Shown one piece after another: positions 53,576 to 64,000 of a stretch of 64,000 bases of DNA; positions within the stretch are counted from its first letter, which is position 1, and the number at the start of each line of letters is the position of its first letter. Made by a program: the position numbers and the translations under genes. This DNA comes from Sarcophilus harrisii (Eukaryota > Chordata > Mammalia > Dasyuromorphia > Dasyuridae). The stretch spans positions 464,335,359-464,399,358 of the forward strand of contig NC_045429.1 of assembly GCF_902635505.1 (NCBI RefSeq), read 5' to 3'. The notes below the pieces were generated by a model, which saw only the letters and a program-made list of their open reading frames with translations, was not told the origin of the DNA and did no database searches.

Positions 53576-55153
53576 TTAGCCACCTGATCTAAAAACTTTT
53601 ATAAAGCAGCAGTCCCCAAAACCATTTGGTACCGGCTAAGAAATAGATTAGTTGGATCAGTCGAACAGGTTAGGTTCACAAGCAGAATAGTCAACTATAG
53701 CAATCCAGGTATGACAAAACCCAAAGATCCTAACTTTTTGGGAAAGAATTCATTATTTCACAAAAACTGCTGGGTAATTGGAAATTAGTATGGAGAAATT
53801 AGGCACGGACCCAACCCTAACAACCGATACCAAGATAAGATCAAATGGGTCCAAGGATTTAATTAAAGAATGAGATTATAAAAAATTAGAGGAAACATAG
53901 GATTTTAAATCTGTCGACCCGTGGAGGAAGGAAGGAAGAAATTTTGGACCAAAGAGGAACTAGAGATCATTATTGATCACAAAAAAAATTTTTGATTACA
54001 TCAAAAAAAGCTTTTGTACAAACAAAACCAAAGCAAACAAAGGGAAGGGAAGCAAATAACCGGGGAAAAAGATTTCACAAAGTTAAAGGTTCTGAAAGGC
54101 CCTTTTAAAAATGTATAGAGAATTGACTTTAATTTATAAGAATTCAAAGCCATTTCTCCAATTGGATAAATGGTCAAAGGATATGAACAGACAATTTTAG
54201 AGATGAAAAGGAAACTATTACTACCAAAGGAAAGGTGTGTTCCAAATCACTATTGATCAGAGAAAATGCAAAAAAGACAACCCGGAGTTATGATACACCT
54301 GTCAGATTGGTCAGATGAAGGAAAAAATAATATGGAATGTTGAGGGAGGGGAAAACCGGGCCACTGATGCATTGTTTGGAGTTGTGAATGAACCAACCAT
54401 TCTTGGAGAGAAACTGGAATTATGCCCAAAAGTTATCAAACTGTGTACCCCTTTGATTCGGCAGTGTCACACTGAGCTTATAAAGGAGATACTAAAGAAG
54501 GAAAAGGGACCTGTATGTGCCAAAATGTCTATGGCAGCTCTGTTTGTGGTGGCCAGAAACTGGAAAAATTTTGATTTTTTTTTTCCACCAATTTGGGAGA
54601 ATGGTTTGAAAATTGTTAAATATGAACCTTAAGGAATATTATTGTTCTATAAGAAATGACCAGCAGGGATGGAAATACAGAGGAAAGAGAATAAAGCATC
54701 CGATGCTGAGTGAAATGAGCAGAACCAGGGAGATCCCAATATACCTTCCAACAATGAGGAAAAGGGAGGATTGGTATTTATGGGGGATTTTTTCGACAAA
54801 AGAGAAGACCCAATTCAGTTTCAATTGCTCAATGAGGCAGAAAGCACACAACCCAAAAAAAAGAATAATAGGAAATGGTGGTGTAAACTGTTTGCATTTT
54901 TGTTTTTCTTCCCAGGTTATTTTTAGTTCTGAATACAACCCCGGCAACAAGAAAATGTTTTGGTTCTGCACACAAATTGTATCTAGAATATACTGGGGAA
55001 TGTTGGTCTAAAATAAAGGTTGTTATCTAGGGGGTGGAGGGAGAGAGGGGAAAAAATGGGAGCAGAAGTGAGTGCAAGGGATAATGTAAAATGTTATCCT
55101 GGCATAGATTCTGTCAATAAAAAGTTATTATAATAAAAAAAAATTTTTTTAAA
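53576..55153 (+). mobile_element. Truncated L1, plus strand, with 13-bp target duplication
   Basis: A 13-bp target, AAGAAAGCACAGG, is present at 53563-53575 and 55154-55166. Between them lies an L1 ORF2 C-terminal region on the plus strand (GPVCAKMSMAALFVVARNWK, then EYYCSIRNDQQ and LSEMSRTR). An L1 3' end follows, with TCAATAAAAAGTTATTATAA and poly(A). The 5' part is truncated and the frames are heavily interrupted. Unit 3 has no L1 at this place, so the insertion is specific to unit 2. Confidence 0.9.
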
Positions 55154-55714
55154 AAGAAAGCACAGGCTGCTGCAGAGGCTGCTCTGGATGGGCTGGTGAG
55201 CCTGCTGCAAGAGGTCCATTCCCTATCACAACACTCCAAATAAGATTTGGTGCCCTCCCACTGAGTTGGCGCGTTAGCAAGCCCCTGTTCCCCGAGAGCC
55301 CAACCCTCCTCAGCTGTCCCAGGGGCCGAATGCCCCATGTGGGCAAGTCTGGGCCTGAACTACTGGGAGGCCGGGCCTTGGAGTCCCTCAAACCCGTCCT
55401 GGGGCACAGCGAGGCGCCAGTGTACCCAGCCCGCACGTGTCAAGGGCTGGCCCGTGCCAGGGATTTCTGGGCCGGATTGTGTTCTTGCCAGGACGGTGCC
55501 CTCATGCCTGGAACTCATTCCAAAGGCAGGAACTGCTTAGTGAGACCCCGGTTCAGGGTCTTTGAAGCCGGGCAAAGGCCAGCTTTGGGATGTGGCCCCA
55601 GCTGAGGGTCCCCTCATACCCAAAAGGCCTTGTTTCTGGGAGCTTTGACACCAGAAAAGCTGGGTGCCAGAGAGTCATTCTAGAGGAACCCAAGTGCCAA
55701 GGACATCCTTTCTT

Positions 55715-55892
55715 TTCTTTTTTTTTTTAAGAATTATTTTTTTTCCCTTTTTTTTAAAATTATAACCTTTTTGTTGAAGAACCCAAGCCAGGGTAATATT
55801 TTACAACATTTCCCTGGCACTCACCCTTTTCTGATTTTTCCTCCCTCCCTCCAACCCTCCCCCAGATGGCCAAATCCTATTTTGTTAAATAT
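55715..55892 (-). mobile_element. Very short L1 3' end with 16-bp target duplication
   Basis: AAGGACATCCTTTCTT is present at 55699-55714 and 55893-55908. The 178 bp between them are an L1 3' terminus on the minus strand (poly(T), a TTGAAGAACCCAAGCCAGGG block, CCCCCAGATGGCCAAATCC). Units 3 and 4 lack it. Confidence 0.9.
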
Positions 55893-56551
55893 AAGGACAT
55901 CCTTTCTTGCAGGCATGCGGGCCCCCCTCCTGGAGGCAGCTGGGACCCCCGTGTGCTTGAAGGTGGGTGGATGGTGGACAAGGGGGAAAGATTTTAAAGG
56001 GCTAGATTGTGGGTCTGGAAGGCAGGGGCAGAGGTGGGTGCGATGTGTCAGGGGTCTCCCTGGAGGACCTCAGGAGTCGGTAAAGGGGCATGTCTGTCAC
56101 CTGGACACTGATTCCCTGGAGCCTTGGGCCTTGCAGGTTGCCTTGGGCAGCGTGAGCCCTGGGCTTTCCCAGTTGGGCCCAAGATGAGGAAACAGGATGA
56201 GGAGAGTCCAGAAAAGGGAGTTGGATGCTGCCAACCAGGCAGGCCCCGGCCAAAGCCATCCCCATGCACGTTGACATTAGAGAGAGCCTGCCCAGGGGCT
56301 GCAAGCAGTGGGCCCGGGTGCATGCCAAGCACGGGCCGAGGCTGGGGCAGCCATGGTTTGGAAGAGGCCGAAGGGGGGTTCGAGGCAGATTGTTTGTTGC
56401 ATTCCACACCCTGAGGTTCTCATAGCAGGGGGCGGGGGCGGGCCGTCATTTGAGGCTAATGCCTGGGGAGGGATTCCAGGAGACCAGCAGAAGTGGGCCC
56501 GGGTGGCGGGAGACAGAGGGCAAGCCAGGGGAAGAGGGGGAAAGCCCCGGG

Positions 56552-57240
56552 TCAGGGAAAGATTTCTTGGCCGCAGGGGGAGCCAGAGGGCGGCCCGGCA
56601 GGTGGGCCGGCAGACGGGGACACACAGGAGGCGGGGGCAGGCAGGGGGCTGGACAGCAGGAGGGGGCAGCAAAGAGGAGGACGGGGCAAGAGGGGTTTTG
56701 GGGGACAGGCACAAAGCAGGGAGGCCGGGCTGCACCCCTTTTGCAGGAGAAGGGACAAAGGAGGCTGGGAAGGCAGTGGGCTGGGGAGGAAAGGAGGGAA
56801 GGGGGAATTGGGAAGAAAAGGAAGGGACTGGAAGGGCGGGCGCAGGACCGTTGGCCCAGGAAAGACCCACAGCCAGTGGGCTGGCAGGAAGACTGCTGGC
56901 AGCAGGACGGCGAGCAGCAGGAGGTGCAGACAGCCTGACAGGGGCCGGGTTCACACGCCGCCTGGCAGGTAGGGGGCACGCAGCAGACCGGCCGGCACAC
57001 AAGGGTCAGGCAGGAGGCCGGTGTGCAGCACAGGGCTGGGCAGGAAGGGGGGGCGCAGCAGCTGGGGCCGCAGCAGCTAGGTTCACAACAGCTCTCTGGG
57101 CAGTCGTCCAAATGCCAGGAAGAGCCGGTGCAAGAACTGGGCAAGCAGATTCTGTTGCTGCCGCAGCTCACGTCACTGGAGCAGACCGAGACGGCCGAGG
57201 CCGTGGGAACACAAGGCCCGGAAAAACAGGTGTCTGCCAT
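56552..57240 (-). pseudogene. KRTAP10-like: KRTAP10-like copy, intact N-terminal half, damaged C-terminal half
   Basis: The ATG at 57240 opens MADTCFSGPCVPT and the first 120-odd codons read normally: SVCSSDVSCGSN, DDCPESCCEP, CCGPSCC, CRPVCCVPPTCQAACEPG, CTSCCSPSCCQQSSCQP. Beyond about 56870 the family pattern disappears into Pro/Leu/Phe-rich text. The stretch 56570-56860 is shorter and full of homopolymers relative to the intact genes. The expected GQKSCC end is not in frame. The polyadenylation signal at the expected place (near 56230) is also missing: the text reads GATGCTGCCAACC where others have GATGCTGTTTATTACC. TATAAAA at 57436-57442 is intact. It could be a real C-terminal loss or a local assembly defect. 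Confidence 0.75.
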
Positions 57241-57435
57241 GGTGGGAGCAGCTGGATGGGGTGCCTTGGCCAGCAAAGAAAGACTGGGAAATGGGTGTAA
57301 GTGAGGGGCCGAGTGTCTTGATGCAGGTCGGTGCTAGAGCCTCAGTGGGTTGGGGCTGGTGTCTGTACCTGTGGGTGTGAGTAAGTGTGAGTGAAGCTGT
57401 AGGGCTGCGTGTGAAGGTGCCCTAGCCTGGTGGGC

Positions 57436-57442
57436 TTTTATA
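57436..57442 (-). promoter_or_regulatory. TATA box of the 57.2-kb KRTAP10-like copy
   Basis: TATAAAA in GGATATAAAAGCCC on the minus strand, 196 bp before the ATG. Confidence 0.75.
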
Positions 57443-57636
57443 TCCCTTCTGTCAGGAGGATGGCCCAAGGGAAGCCAGGACCTTCTTCCCTGTTGTTGTT
57501 TGTGGCCGCTTCTCTCAGAAGCCGATCATTAGGGGAAGGTGACATAGCCCGGGTGACAGCCATCGGTCCACAAACACCTCTACCTGTATGAGTCTGATTG
57601 TGCTCCTGCTGGCTTCTTTGTGTGTATGAGTCTTGT

Positions 57637-57637
<1 letters not shown>

Positions 57638-57684
<47 letters not shown>
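57638..57684. repeat. (TG)n upstream of the 57.2-kb copy
   Basis: Pure TG run, at the same distance from the TATA box as in units 1 and 4. Confidence 0.9.
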
Positions 57685-57686
<2 letters not shown>

Positions 57687-58975
57687 TTGGGGATGGGGCT
57701 GCTAGGGTTCTGAGATGTTGGATACGTATCCTACCTTGGGGTCTCTTGCATCTCTGATGCCAAACGTGAGGCTGAAAGGAAGTCAGTGGGTTGGGCTTTG
57801 GTGCAGGGGAAAAGGGGCCAGCAGGTAAAAGGCAACTGGAGCCTGTCGCCTGCAAGGAGCGTCCATGGTGGTGCCGCAGCTCTGGGGGCAAAGGGCTGCA
57901 GGTGTGTGTGATCGTGTGCTCTTGTCTGAATGGGAGCCAGTTCCTGTGGGCAGGGAGGTCCCGTGGGGCTTTTCAGACTCCAGGGAGGTGAGGCACAGTG
58001 CGATGCATAGCAGGACTGGAGGGAGCTGCTATGCAGTGGGCATTCCCGGGCACACGTCTCCGCAGAAATCTGTCTGAGGAAGCACGGCAGCCTTGCTGAG
58101 GAGAGCCTCAGAGGGCTCTGGGGCCCGCGGCCGTGGGCAGCCAGCGATGGGACACCCAGTGCTTCTCAGTGAAGGGAGGTGGGTGGCAATGGGGAGATGA
58201 GCAGGGTGTGGAGAAGATGCCTCCCATGTCAGGCAAAATGGCCAGTGGGCTCCCTGTGGGGATTTCCTGGAACTTGGTCTCTGGAGCAGGCCAAGGGAAT
58301 GCGTAGGAAGGACGTCTGCCACTGGGCCAAATGAGACAGGCTCGCCTCTGCGACTCGCACTCGTGCCTGCCCCATAACCGCGATGGCAACAGTCCCGATT
58401 CCCAGGCCCTCTGCCGAGAGGTCCGCCCCTGACCAAGGGGACATCCGGGCACTCGGGATGTGATGGAAAGGGAGCTCGTGCCAGGCAGACTTGGATCAGC
58501 AGCTGGCTCTTCAAGGTTGACCCCAAAGGGCAGAAGAGGCCATTCCAAGCAAGGGAAGGTGGCCTGAGGGGATGGGCTTTCATGGCACGTTCTGGCCGCT
58601 GCTGGGCGGCTCCAGGAAGCAGAGGGTGACTTGCTGAAGGCTATGCTCTTAAGCTAATCGGTGCCGCCTCTGGAGGAGGGACCCAAGCCAAGCTGTCTGA
58701 GGCCTGTAGTACCTCTTGTGACTTGCCATGCAGCCAGGAGCATTTTCTGGCCCTGACCTTTCCCAGCGGTCTCCTATGGCTGTGTGGCCCCCAATCAGAA
58801 TCTTGGGAGAGCTTCTCACCACAGTGTTCTTCTTGTCCTTGTCATGGGAAATGTCACCTCAGCCCTCACCCCTGCAGGGCCTTTATACCATGGCTAAAGT
58901 GGTTTTTCCAGGGCCAGAATCTCTGAGGACTTGCGGCAGAGACAGCAGGGCCCGGGAAGTCCTTGTCCAGGGTGA

Positions 58976-60303
58976 GATTTTTTTTCTTTTTCTTTTTTTT
59001 TTTTTAATAACTTTTTATTGACAGAACCCATGCCTGGGTAATTTTTTACAACATTATCCCTTGCACTCACTTCTGTTCCGATTTTTTCCCTCCTTCCCTC
59101 CCTCCACCCCCTCCCCCAGATTGCAAGCAGTCCTATACATGTTAAATAGGTTACAATAGATCTTGGATACAACATATGTGTGCAGAACTGAACAGTTCTC
59201 TTGTTGCTCAGGGAGAATTGGATTAAGAAGGTATAAATAACCTGGGAAGAAGAACAAAAATGCAAGCAGTTTACATTCATTTCCTAGTGTTCTTTCTTTG
59301 GGTGTAGCTGCTTCTGTCCATCCTTGATCAATTGAAACTAAGTTAGATCTTGTCTTTGTCGAAGAAATCCACTTCCATCAGAATACATCCTCATACAGTA
59401 TCGTTGTTGATCTCCTGGTTCTGCTCATTTCACTCAGCATCAGTTCATGTAAGTCTCTCCAAGCCTCTCTGTATTCAGCCTGCTGATCATTTCTTACAGA
59501 ACAATAATATTCCATAACATTCATATACCACAATTTATCCAACCATTCTCCAATTGATGGGCATCCACTCAGTTTCCAGTTTCTGGCCACTACACACAGG
59601 GCTGCCACAAACATTTTGGCACATACAGGTCCCTTTCCCTTCTTTAGTATCTCTTTGGGGTATAAGCCCAGTAGAAACACTGCCGGGTCAAAGGGTATGC
59701 ACAGTTTGATAACTTTTTGGGCATAATTCCAGATTGTTCTCCAGAATGGCTGGATCTGTTCACAATTCCACCAACAATGTATCAGTGTCCCTGGTTTCCC
59801 ACATCCCCTCCAACATTCTGCATTATCTTTCCCTTTCATTCTAGCCAATCTGACAGGTGTGTCATGGTATCTCAGAGTTGTCTTAATTTGCATTTCTTGG
59901 ATAAATAATGATTTGAAACACTCTTTCATATGAGTAGTAATAGTTTCAATTTCATCATCTGAAAATTGTCTGTTCATATCCTTTGACCATTTATCAATTG
60001 GAGAATGGCTTGATTTCTTATAAATTAGAGTCAATTCTCTATATATTTCAGAACCGTTGACTGTAAAAATGTTTTCCCAGTTTATTTTTTCCTTCTAATC
60101 TTGCCTGCATTAGTTTTGTTTGTACAAAAACTTTTCAATTTGATATAATCAAAATTTTCTATTTTGTAGTCAATAGTGATCTCTCTTTCTTCTCTGGTCA
60201 TAAATTCCTTCCTCTTCCACAGTATCCTATGTTCCCCTAATTTATTTATAATCTCATCCTTTATACCTAGATCATGAACCCATTTTGACCTTATCTTGGT
60301 GTA
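58976..60303 (-). mobile_element. Truncated L1, minus strand, with short target duplication
   Basis: Flanked by CAGGGTGA at 58968-58975 and 60304-60311. After the 3' untranslated region it holds a 218-codon open part of ORF2 (59378-60034) with SKDMNRQFSDDEIETI, CWRGCGKPGTLIHCWWNCE and GPVCAKMFVAALCVVARNWK, the ORF2 C-terminal domain. A short deletion breaks the frame near 60050-60100. It is 5'-truncated well short of the RT domain. It is in the opposite orientation to, and at a different site from, the L1 of unit 2. Confidence 0.9.
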
Positions 60304-61401
60304 CAGGGTGACATTTTTCTTGTGTTCGTCATGACCGTCGGTAAGACTCTGCTGGCATGGGGCTTTCTCCCCTTTTCCCCTATACCTCCATTGGGTCTCG
60401 CACCCAGAGACCTTTGCCTCTGTAGCCCTGTGAGCCACAGGTGTCATGGCCTGAAAGTTCATTCAAGAAAGCACAGGCTGCTGCAGAGGCTGCTCTGGAT
60501 GGGCTGGTGAGCCTGCTGCAATGAGTGTCTATGCCCCTGCCACGCACACTGGGCCATAAGCATTTGGTGCTTGCTCACTACTGAGTTGCCCGGCTTTGGG
60601 CGAGGCCCCTGTGCCCTGAGAGCTCCAGCATCCTCAGCTGTCCAGGGGCTGCAATGCCCTATGTGCTCATGCTATCTGCCTGAACTACTGGGAGGCTGGG
60701 CTTGGTAGTCCCTCAACCCGTCCTGGCCACAAACGAGGCGTCACAGTGTACCAGCTGGCCGCATTGTGTCAAGGCTGGCTCCGTGCCAGGGACCTCTGGC
60801 ACAGGATGTGTGTTCTTGTACATGGATCAAGGTGTTCCTTGTGCTCTGGAGCTCATTCCAAAGCAGTAGCTGCCAGTAGTCAGGCCCCAAGGGCTCAGGG
60901 TCTTTGAAGCCAGGCAAAGGCCAGCTTGTGATGTGCAAGTGCCCAGCTGAGGGTCCCCTCATATTGAAAGGCCTATTCTAGTGAGCTTGACACCAGAAAG
61001 CTGTAGTGCCTGGGAGTCATTCTAGAGAAATGCCTGCCAAGGACATCCTTCCTAAGCAGTGCATGCCAAGGCTCCCCCTTCCCGTGACCTGGAGACAGCT
61101 GGCCTCTCGGCCGGTTGTACTTGGATGTGCTGATGGTGAACACAGGGGAAAGATTTTAAGGCAATAGGATTGTGGTCTGGAAGAGAGGGGGCAAAGTGTG
61201 GGTGCGATGTGTCAGGGCCTGGTTCTGCAGGACCTTGGTGAGGCGTGTGCATGGTACAACGATCACTTTAGAGTCATTGACTCCTGGGGCCTCGTGGGCT
61301 CCTCAGGCTGCCTTGTGCCAGTGTGAGGCTCCTGCTTTCCCAGCTGGCCCCAAGGTGAGGAAACAGGACGAGTGAGAGGTCAGAAAAGTGAGTTGATGCT
61401 G

Positions 61402-61407
61402 TTTATT
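61402..61407 (-). terminator. Polyadenylation signal of the 61.7-kb KRTAP10-like gene
   Basis: AATAAA on the minus strand in GGTAATAAAC, about 330 bp past the stop. Confidence 0.6.
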
Positions 61408-61738
61408 ACCAGGCAGGCCATGGCCAAGGCCATCCCCTTGCACTTTGACATTAGAGAGAGCCTGTCCGGGGGCTGCAAGCAGTGGGCCCGGGTGCACGCC
61501 AAGGAGGGGCCAAGGTTGGGGCAGCCATGGTTTGGAAGAGAGCCACAGGGGTTCGGATGGTGGAGCTGTTTGCTGCACCTTGGCATCTCTGAGGTCTCTG
61601 CAAGGCAGGGAGGCGGGCGGTGGCCGGTCATTTACTGAGGCTGATCCCCGGGGATCCAGGAGACCAGCGGAAGTGGCTCCCGGGGCGGGGGAGAGACAGA
61701 GGGCGTCCGCCAGGGGGACAGAGAGCAGCAGCCTGTGG

Positions 61739-62479
61739 TCAGCAGCAAGACTTCTGGCCGCAGTTGGGAGCGCAGCACGCAGGCTTGCAGCAGGTGGGCC
61801 GGCAGACGAGGGACACGCAGGAGGCGGGGCGGCAGCAGGTGGTGGCTGGACAGCAGGAGGGTGCGCAGCAGCAAGAGCAGGAGGACGTGGGGGCACAGCA
61901 AGAGGGTTTGCAGGAGACAGGCACACAGCAGGAGGCCGAACTGCACACGGGCCGGCAGACGAGGGACACGCAGGAGGCCGGGCGGCAGCAGCTGGGCTGG
62001 CAGCAGCAGGAGGCAGGGCAGCAGGCTGTGGTCACACAGCAGCTGGGCTTGCAGCACACGGGCAGGACGATGCAGCAGCTGGGCTTGCAGCACATGGGGA
62101 CGCAGCAGCAGGACTGCACCGTGCAGGGAGTGGCAGCGCAGCAAGGGTCTGGGCAGCAGGAGGTGCAGACAGCCTGGCAGGGGCCGGGTTCACACGCCGT
62201 CTGGCAGGTGGCGGGTACGCAGCAGACCGGCCGGCACACGAGGGTCAGGCAGGGGGCCGGCGTGCAGCACGGGGCTGGGCAGCAAGAGGGGGTGCAGCAG
62301 CTGGGGCCGCAGCAGCTGGGTTCACAACAACTCTCTGGGCAGTCGTCCAGCTGCCAGGAAGAGCCGGTGCAAGAACTGGGCAAGCAGACTCTGTTGCTGC
62401 CGCAGCTCACGTCACTGGAGCAGACCGAGACGGCCGAGGCCGTGGGAACACAAGGCCCAGAAAAACAGGTGTCTGCCAT
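61739..62479 (-). CDS. KRTAP10-like: Keratin-associated protein 10-like, 246 aa
   Basis: Intact single-exon high-sulfur hair protein gene. The start is the ATG at 62479 (MADTCFSGPCVPT), shared with the other units; the frame opens upstream at 62515. Signature blocks in order: SVCSSDVSCGSN, VCLPSSCTGSSWQ, DDCPESCCEP, CLTLVCRPVCCVPATCQ, CEPGPCQAVCTSCC, CKPSCC repeats, CRPTCCKPACC and GCGQKSCC. It is 69 residues shorter than the 46.4-kb paralogue and lacks both its poly-serine tract and an adjacent Cys-rich segment. TATA box, leader and polyadenylation signal are all intact, making this one of the two best KRTAP10-like candidates for function. Long Ala/Gln/Arg-rich frames on the plus strand are shadows. 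Confidence 0.93.
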   Translation of the reverse strand: MADTCFSGPCVPTASAVSVCSSDVSCGSNRVCLPSSCTGSSWQLDDCPESCCEPSCCGPSCCTPSCCPAPCCTPAPCLTLVCRPVCCVPATCQTACEPGPCQAVCTSCCPDPCCAATPCTVQSCCCVPMCCKPSCCIVLPVCCKPSCCVTTACCPASCCCQPSCCRPASCVSLVCRPVCSSASCCVPVSCKPSCCAPTSSCSCCCAPSCCPATTCCRPASCVSLVCRPTCCKPACCAPNCGQKSCC

Positions 62480-62687
62480 GGTGGGAGCAGCTGGATGGGG
62501 TACCTTGGGCAGCAAAGAAAGACTGGGAAACGGGTGTCAGTGAGGGGCCGAGTGCCTGACGCAGGGAGGTGCTGGAGCCTCACCGGGTTGGGGCTGGTGT
62601 CTGTACCTGTGAGTGTGGGTGTGGGTGTGAGTGTGAGTGTGAGTGAAGCTGTAGGGCTGCGTGTGAAGGTGCCCTAGCCTGGTGGGC

Positions 62688-62694
62688 TTTTATA
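62688..62694 (-). promoter_or_regulatory. TATA box of the 61.7-kb KRTAP10-like gene
   Basis: TATAAAA in GGATATAAAAGCCC on the minus strand, 209 bp before the ATG. Confidence 0.8.
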
Positions 62695-62887
62695 TCCCTC
62701 CTGTCAGGAGGATGGCCCAAGGGAAGCCAGGACCTTCTTCCCTGTTGTTGTTTGTGGCCGCTTCCCTCAGAAACTGATCATTAGGGGATGGTGACATAGC
62801 CCTGGTGACAGCCATCGGTCCACAAATACCTCTACCTGTATGAGTCTGATTGTGCTGCTGCTGGCTTCTCTGTGTGTATGAGTCTTG

Positions 62888-62892
62888 TCAGT

Positions 62893-62928
<36 letters not shown>

Positions 62929-62945
62929 CTGTGTGTGTGTATGTG
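62888..62945. repeat. (TG)n upstream of the 61.7-kb gene
   Basis: TG run with TTTG and TCTG interruptions, in the same place relative to the TATA box as in units 1 and 3. Confidence 0.9.
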
Positions 62946-64000
62946 TGTATTTGGGGATGGGGCTGCTAGGGTTCTGAGGCAATAGGTCTGTATCTGTCTT
63001 GGGTTCTCTTGCATCTCTGATGCCAAATGTGAGGCTGAAAGGAAGTCAGTGGGTTGGGCTTTGGTGCAGGGGAAAAGGGACATGCAGGCAGAAGGCAACT
63101 GGAGCCCGTCGCCTGCAAGGAACGTTCATGGTGGTGCCGCTGCTCTGGGGGCAGAGGGGTCTATGTGTGTGTGATCGGGTGCTCTTGTCTGATTGGGAGC
63201 CAGTTCCTGTGGGCAAGGAGGTCCCGTGGGGTTTTCCAACTCCAGGGAGGTGAGGCACAGTGCTATGTATGGCAGGACTGGAGGGAGCCGCTATGCGATG
63301 GGCATTCTCAGGCACACGTCTCCACAGAAATCTGTCTGAGGAAGTGCAATGGACTTGCTGGGGAGGGCCTCAGAGGGCTCTGGGACCCTCTGTTCTGCTG
63401 TGGGCAGCCAGCGATGTGACACCCAGTGCTTCTCAGCAAAGGGAGTTGGGTAGGAATGGGGAGATGTGTGGGGAGATGAGCAGGGCATGGAGAAGATGCC
63501 TCCCATGTCAGGCAAAAAGACCAATGGGCTCCCTGCGGGGCTTTCCTGGAACTAAGTCTCTGGAGCAGGCCAAGGGAATGCATAGGAAGGACGTCTGCCA
63601 CTGGGCCAAATGAGACAGGCTCGCCTCTACAACTCACTCTCGTGCCTGGCCCATAACCGCCATGGCAACAGTCCCGATTCCCAGGCCCTCTGCCGAGAGG
63701 TCCTCCCATGACCTTGGGGACAGCCGGGCACTTGGGACGTGATGGAAAGGGAGCTTGTGCCAGGCAGACTTGGATCAGCCAGTGGCTCTTCAAGGTTGAC
63801 CCCGAAGGGCAGAAGCGGCCATTCCAAGCAAGGGAAGGTGGCCTGAGGGGACGGGCTCTCATGGCACATTCTGGCCTCTGCTGGGCGGCTCCAGGAAGCA
63901 GAGGGGTCCTGTTGAAGCCCATGCTCTTAAGCTAATCGGTGCCGCCTCTGGAGGTGAGACCCAAGCTAAGCTGTCTGAGGACTGTGGTACCTCTTGTGAC

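Larger units (their letters stand above)
50331..55920 (-). repeat. KRTAP10-like tandem array, unit 2 (noisy, L1-interrupted)
   Basis: Same order as unit 1, but rich in short indels and G/T homopolymers from about 51.0 kb onward. Two L1 pieces (53576-55153 and 55715-55892) interrupt its tail with clear target-site duplications. Borders are approximate. Confidence 0.7.
55921..61075 (-). repeat. KRTAP10-like tandem array, unit 3
   Basis: Promoter, (TG)n and tail are clean and match unit 4 closely. The coding region is intact at its N-terminal end and damaged at its C-terminal end. The tail is interrupted by an L1 at 58976-60303. Borders are approximate. Confidence 0.7.
61076..64000 (-). repeat. 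KRTAP10-like tandem array, unit 4 (cut by the window end)
   Basis: Holds the intact 61.7-kb gene, its promoter, (TG)n and the start of the shared tail (63.0-64.0 kb matches 57.75-58.7 kb). The unit continues past the window. Confidence 0.75.

Noticed and set aside
53820-54640. Functional reverse transcriptase gene
   Set aside because: It is a truncated L1 ORF2 end within target-site duplications, with many stops and no RT catalytic region.
1-64000. tRNA, rRNA or other structured RNA genes
   Set aside because: Only tRNA-derived SINE heads were seen, all with SINE bodies attached. No free-standing tRNA or rRNA sequence was recognised.

Overview
The window is mammalian nuclear DNA, most likely from a marsupial. 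It holds a cluster of intronless hair keratin-associated protein (KRTAP) genes in a bed of L1, L2, tRNA-type SINE, LTR and microsatellite DNA. The marsupial call rests on L1 3' ends and ORF2 segments and on SINEs of the kind that dominate marsupial genomes; the species cannot be named from sequence alone. Two KRTAP families are present. KRTAP12-like proteins begin MCHTSCS. KRTAP10-like proteins carry an N-terminal SVCSSDVS / DDCPESCCEP block and end GQKSCC. In human these two families sit together inside TSPEAR on 21q22.3, so the window is probably the orthologous cluster. No TSPEAR exon was recognised.

Layout. 1-0.8 kb is a CpG-rich, promoter-like edge with a 17-bp tandem repeat, followed by a pyrimidine tract. 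1.1-6 kb is mostly L1, SINE, LTR and L2 remains. KRTAP12-like genes on the minus strand lie at 6.45-6.97 and 16.07-16.53 kb, inside a dispersed 1.2-kb duplication. Between them are a damaged KRTAP10-like gene (10.8 kb), an isolated CpG-rich island (12.0-12.3 kb) and a 1.2-kb minisatellite grown inside an L2 end (14.4-15.6 kb). A 5'-truncated L1 nested in an older L1 fills 18.7-21.4 kb. An intact plus-strand KRTAP12-like gene is at 22.6 kb. L1 and SINE DNA follow, then a mostly unique stretch (25-27.6 kb) with two unexplained exon-like islands.

28-43.7 kb is a tandem duplication of about 7.5 kb. Copy A (about 28.4-35.2 kb) and copy B (about 35.7-43.1 kb) each hold a plus-strand KRTAP12-like gene, a CTG-rich tract touching telomere-like CCCTAA repeats, a solo-LTR-like element, a SINE and a microsatellite. 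Minus-strand KRTAP12-like genes stand at the left end (27.86 kb), the junction (35.2 kb) and the right end (43.1 kb). The junction gene looks like a hybrid of the two outer ones, as expected from unequal crossover. Copy A is full of small indels relative to copy B, so unpolished or falsely duplicated assembly is a serious alternative.

45.9-64 kb is a tandem array of roughly 5-kb KRTAP10-like units, all on the minus strand: intact genes at 46.4-47.4 and 61.7-62.5 kb, damaged ones at 51.0-51.7 and 56.6-57.2 kb. Different L1 copies with their own target-site duplications interrupt individual units.

Intact genes share one architecture: TATAAAA about 90 bp (KRTAP12-like) or about 210 bp (KRTAP10-like) before the ATG, a single exon, and an AATAAA signal a few hundred bases (up to about 0.9 kb) past the stop. 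By family knowledge the products are high-sulfur matrix proteins, disulfide-crosslinked to keratin filaments in the hair shaft. Apparently usable genes by reading frame: KRTAP12-like at 6452, 16067, 22597, 27857 and 37183; KRTAP10-like at 46413 and 61739.
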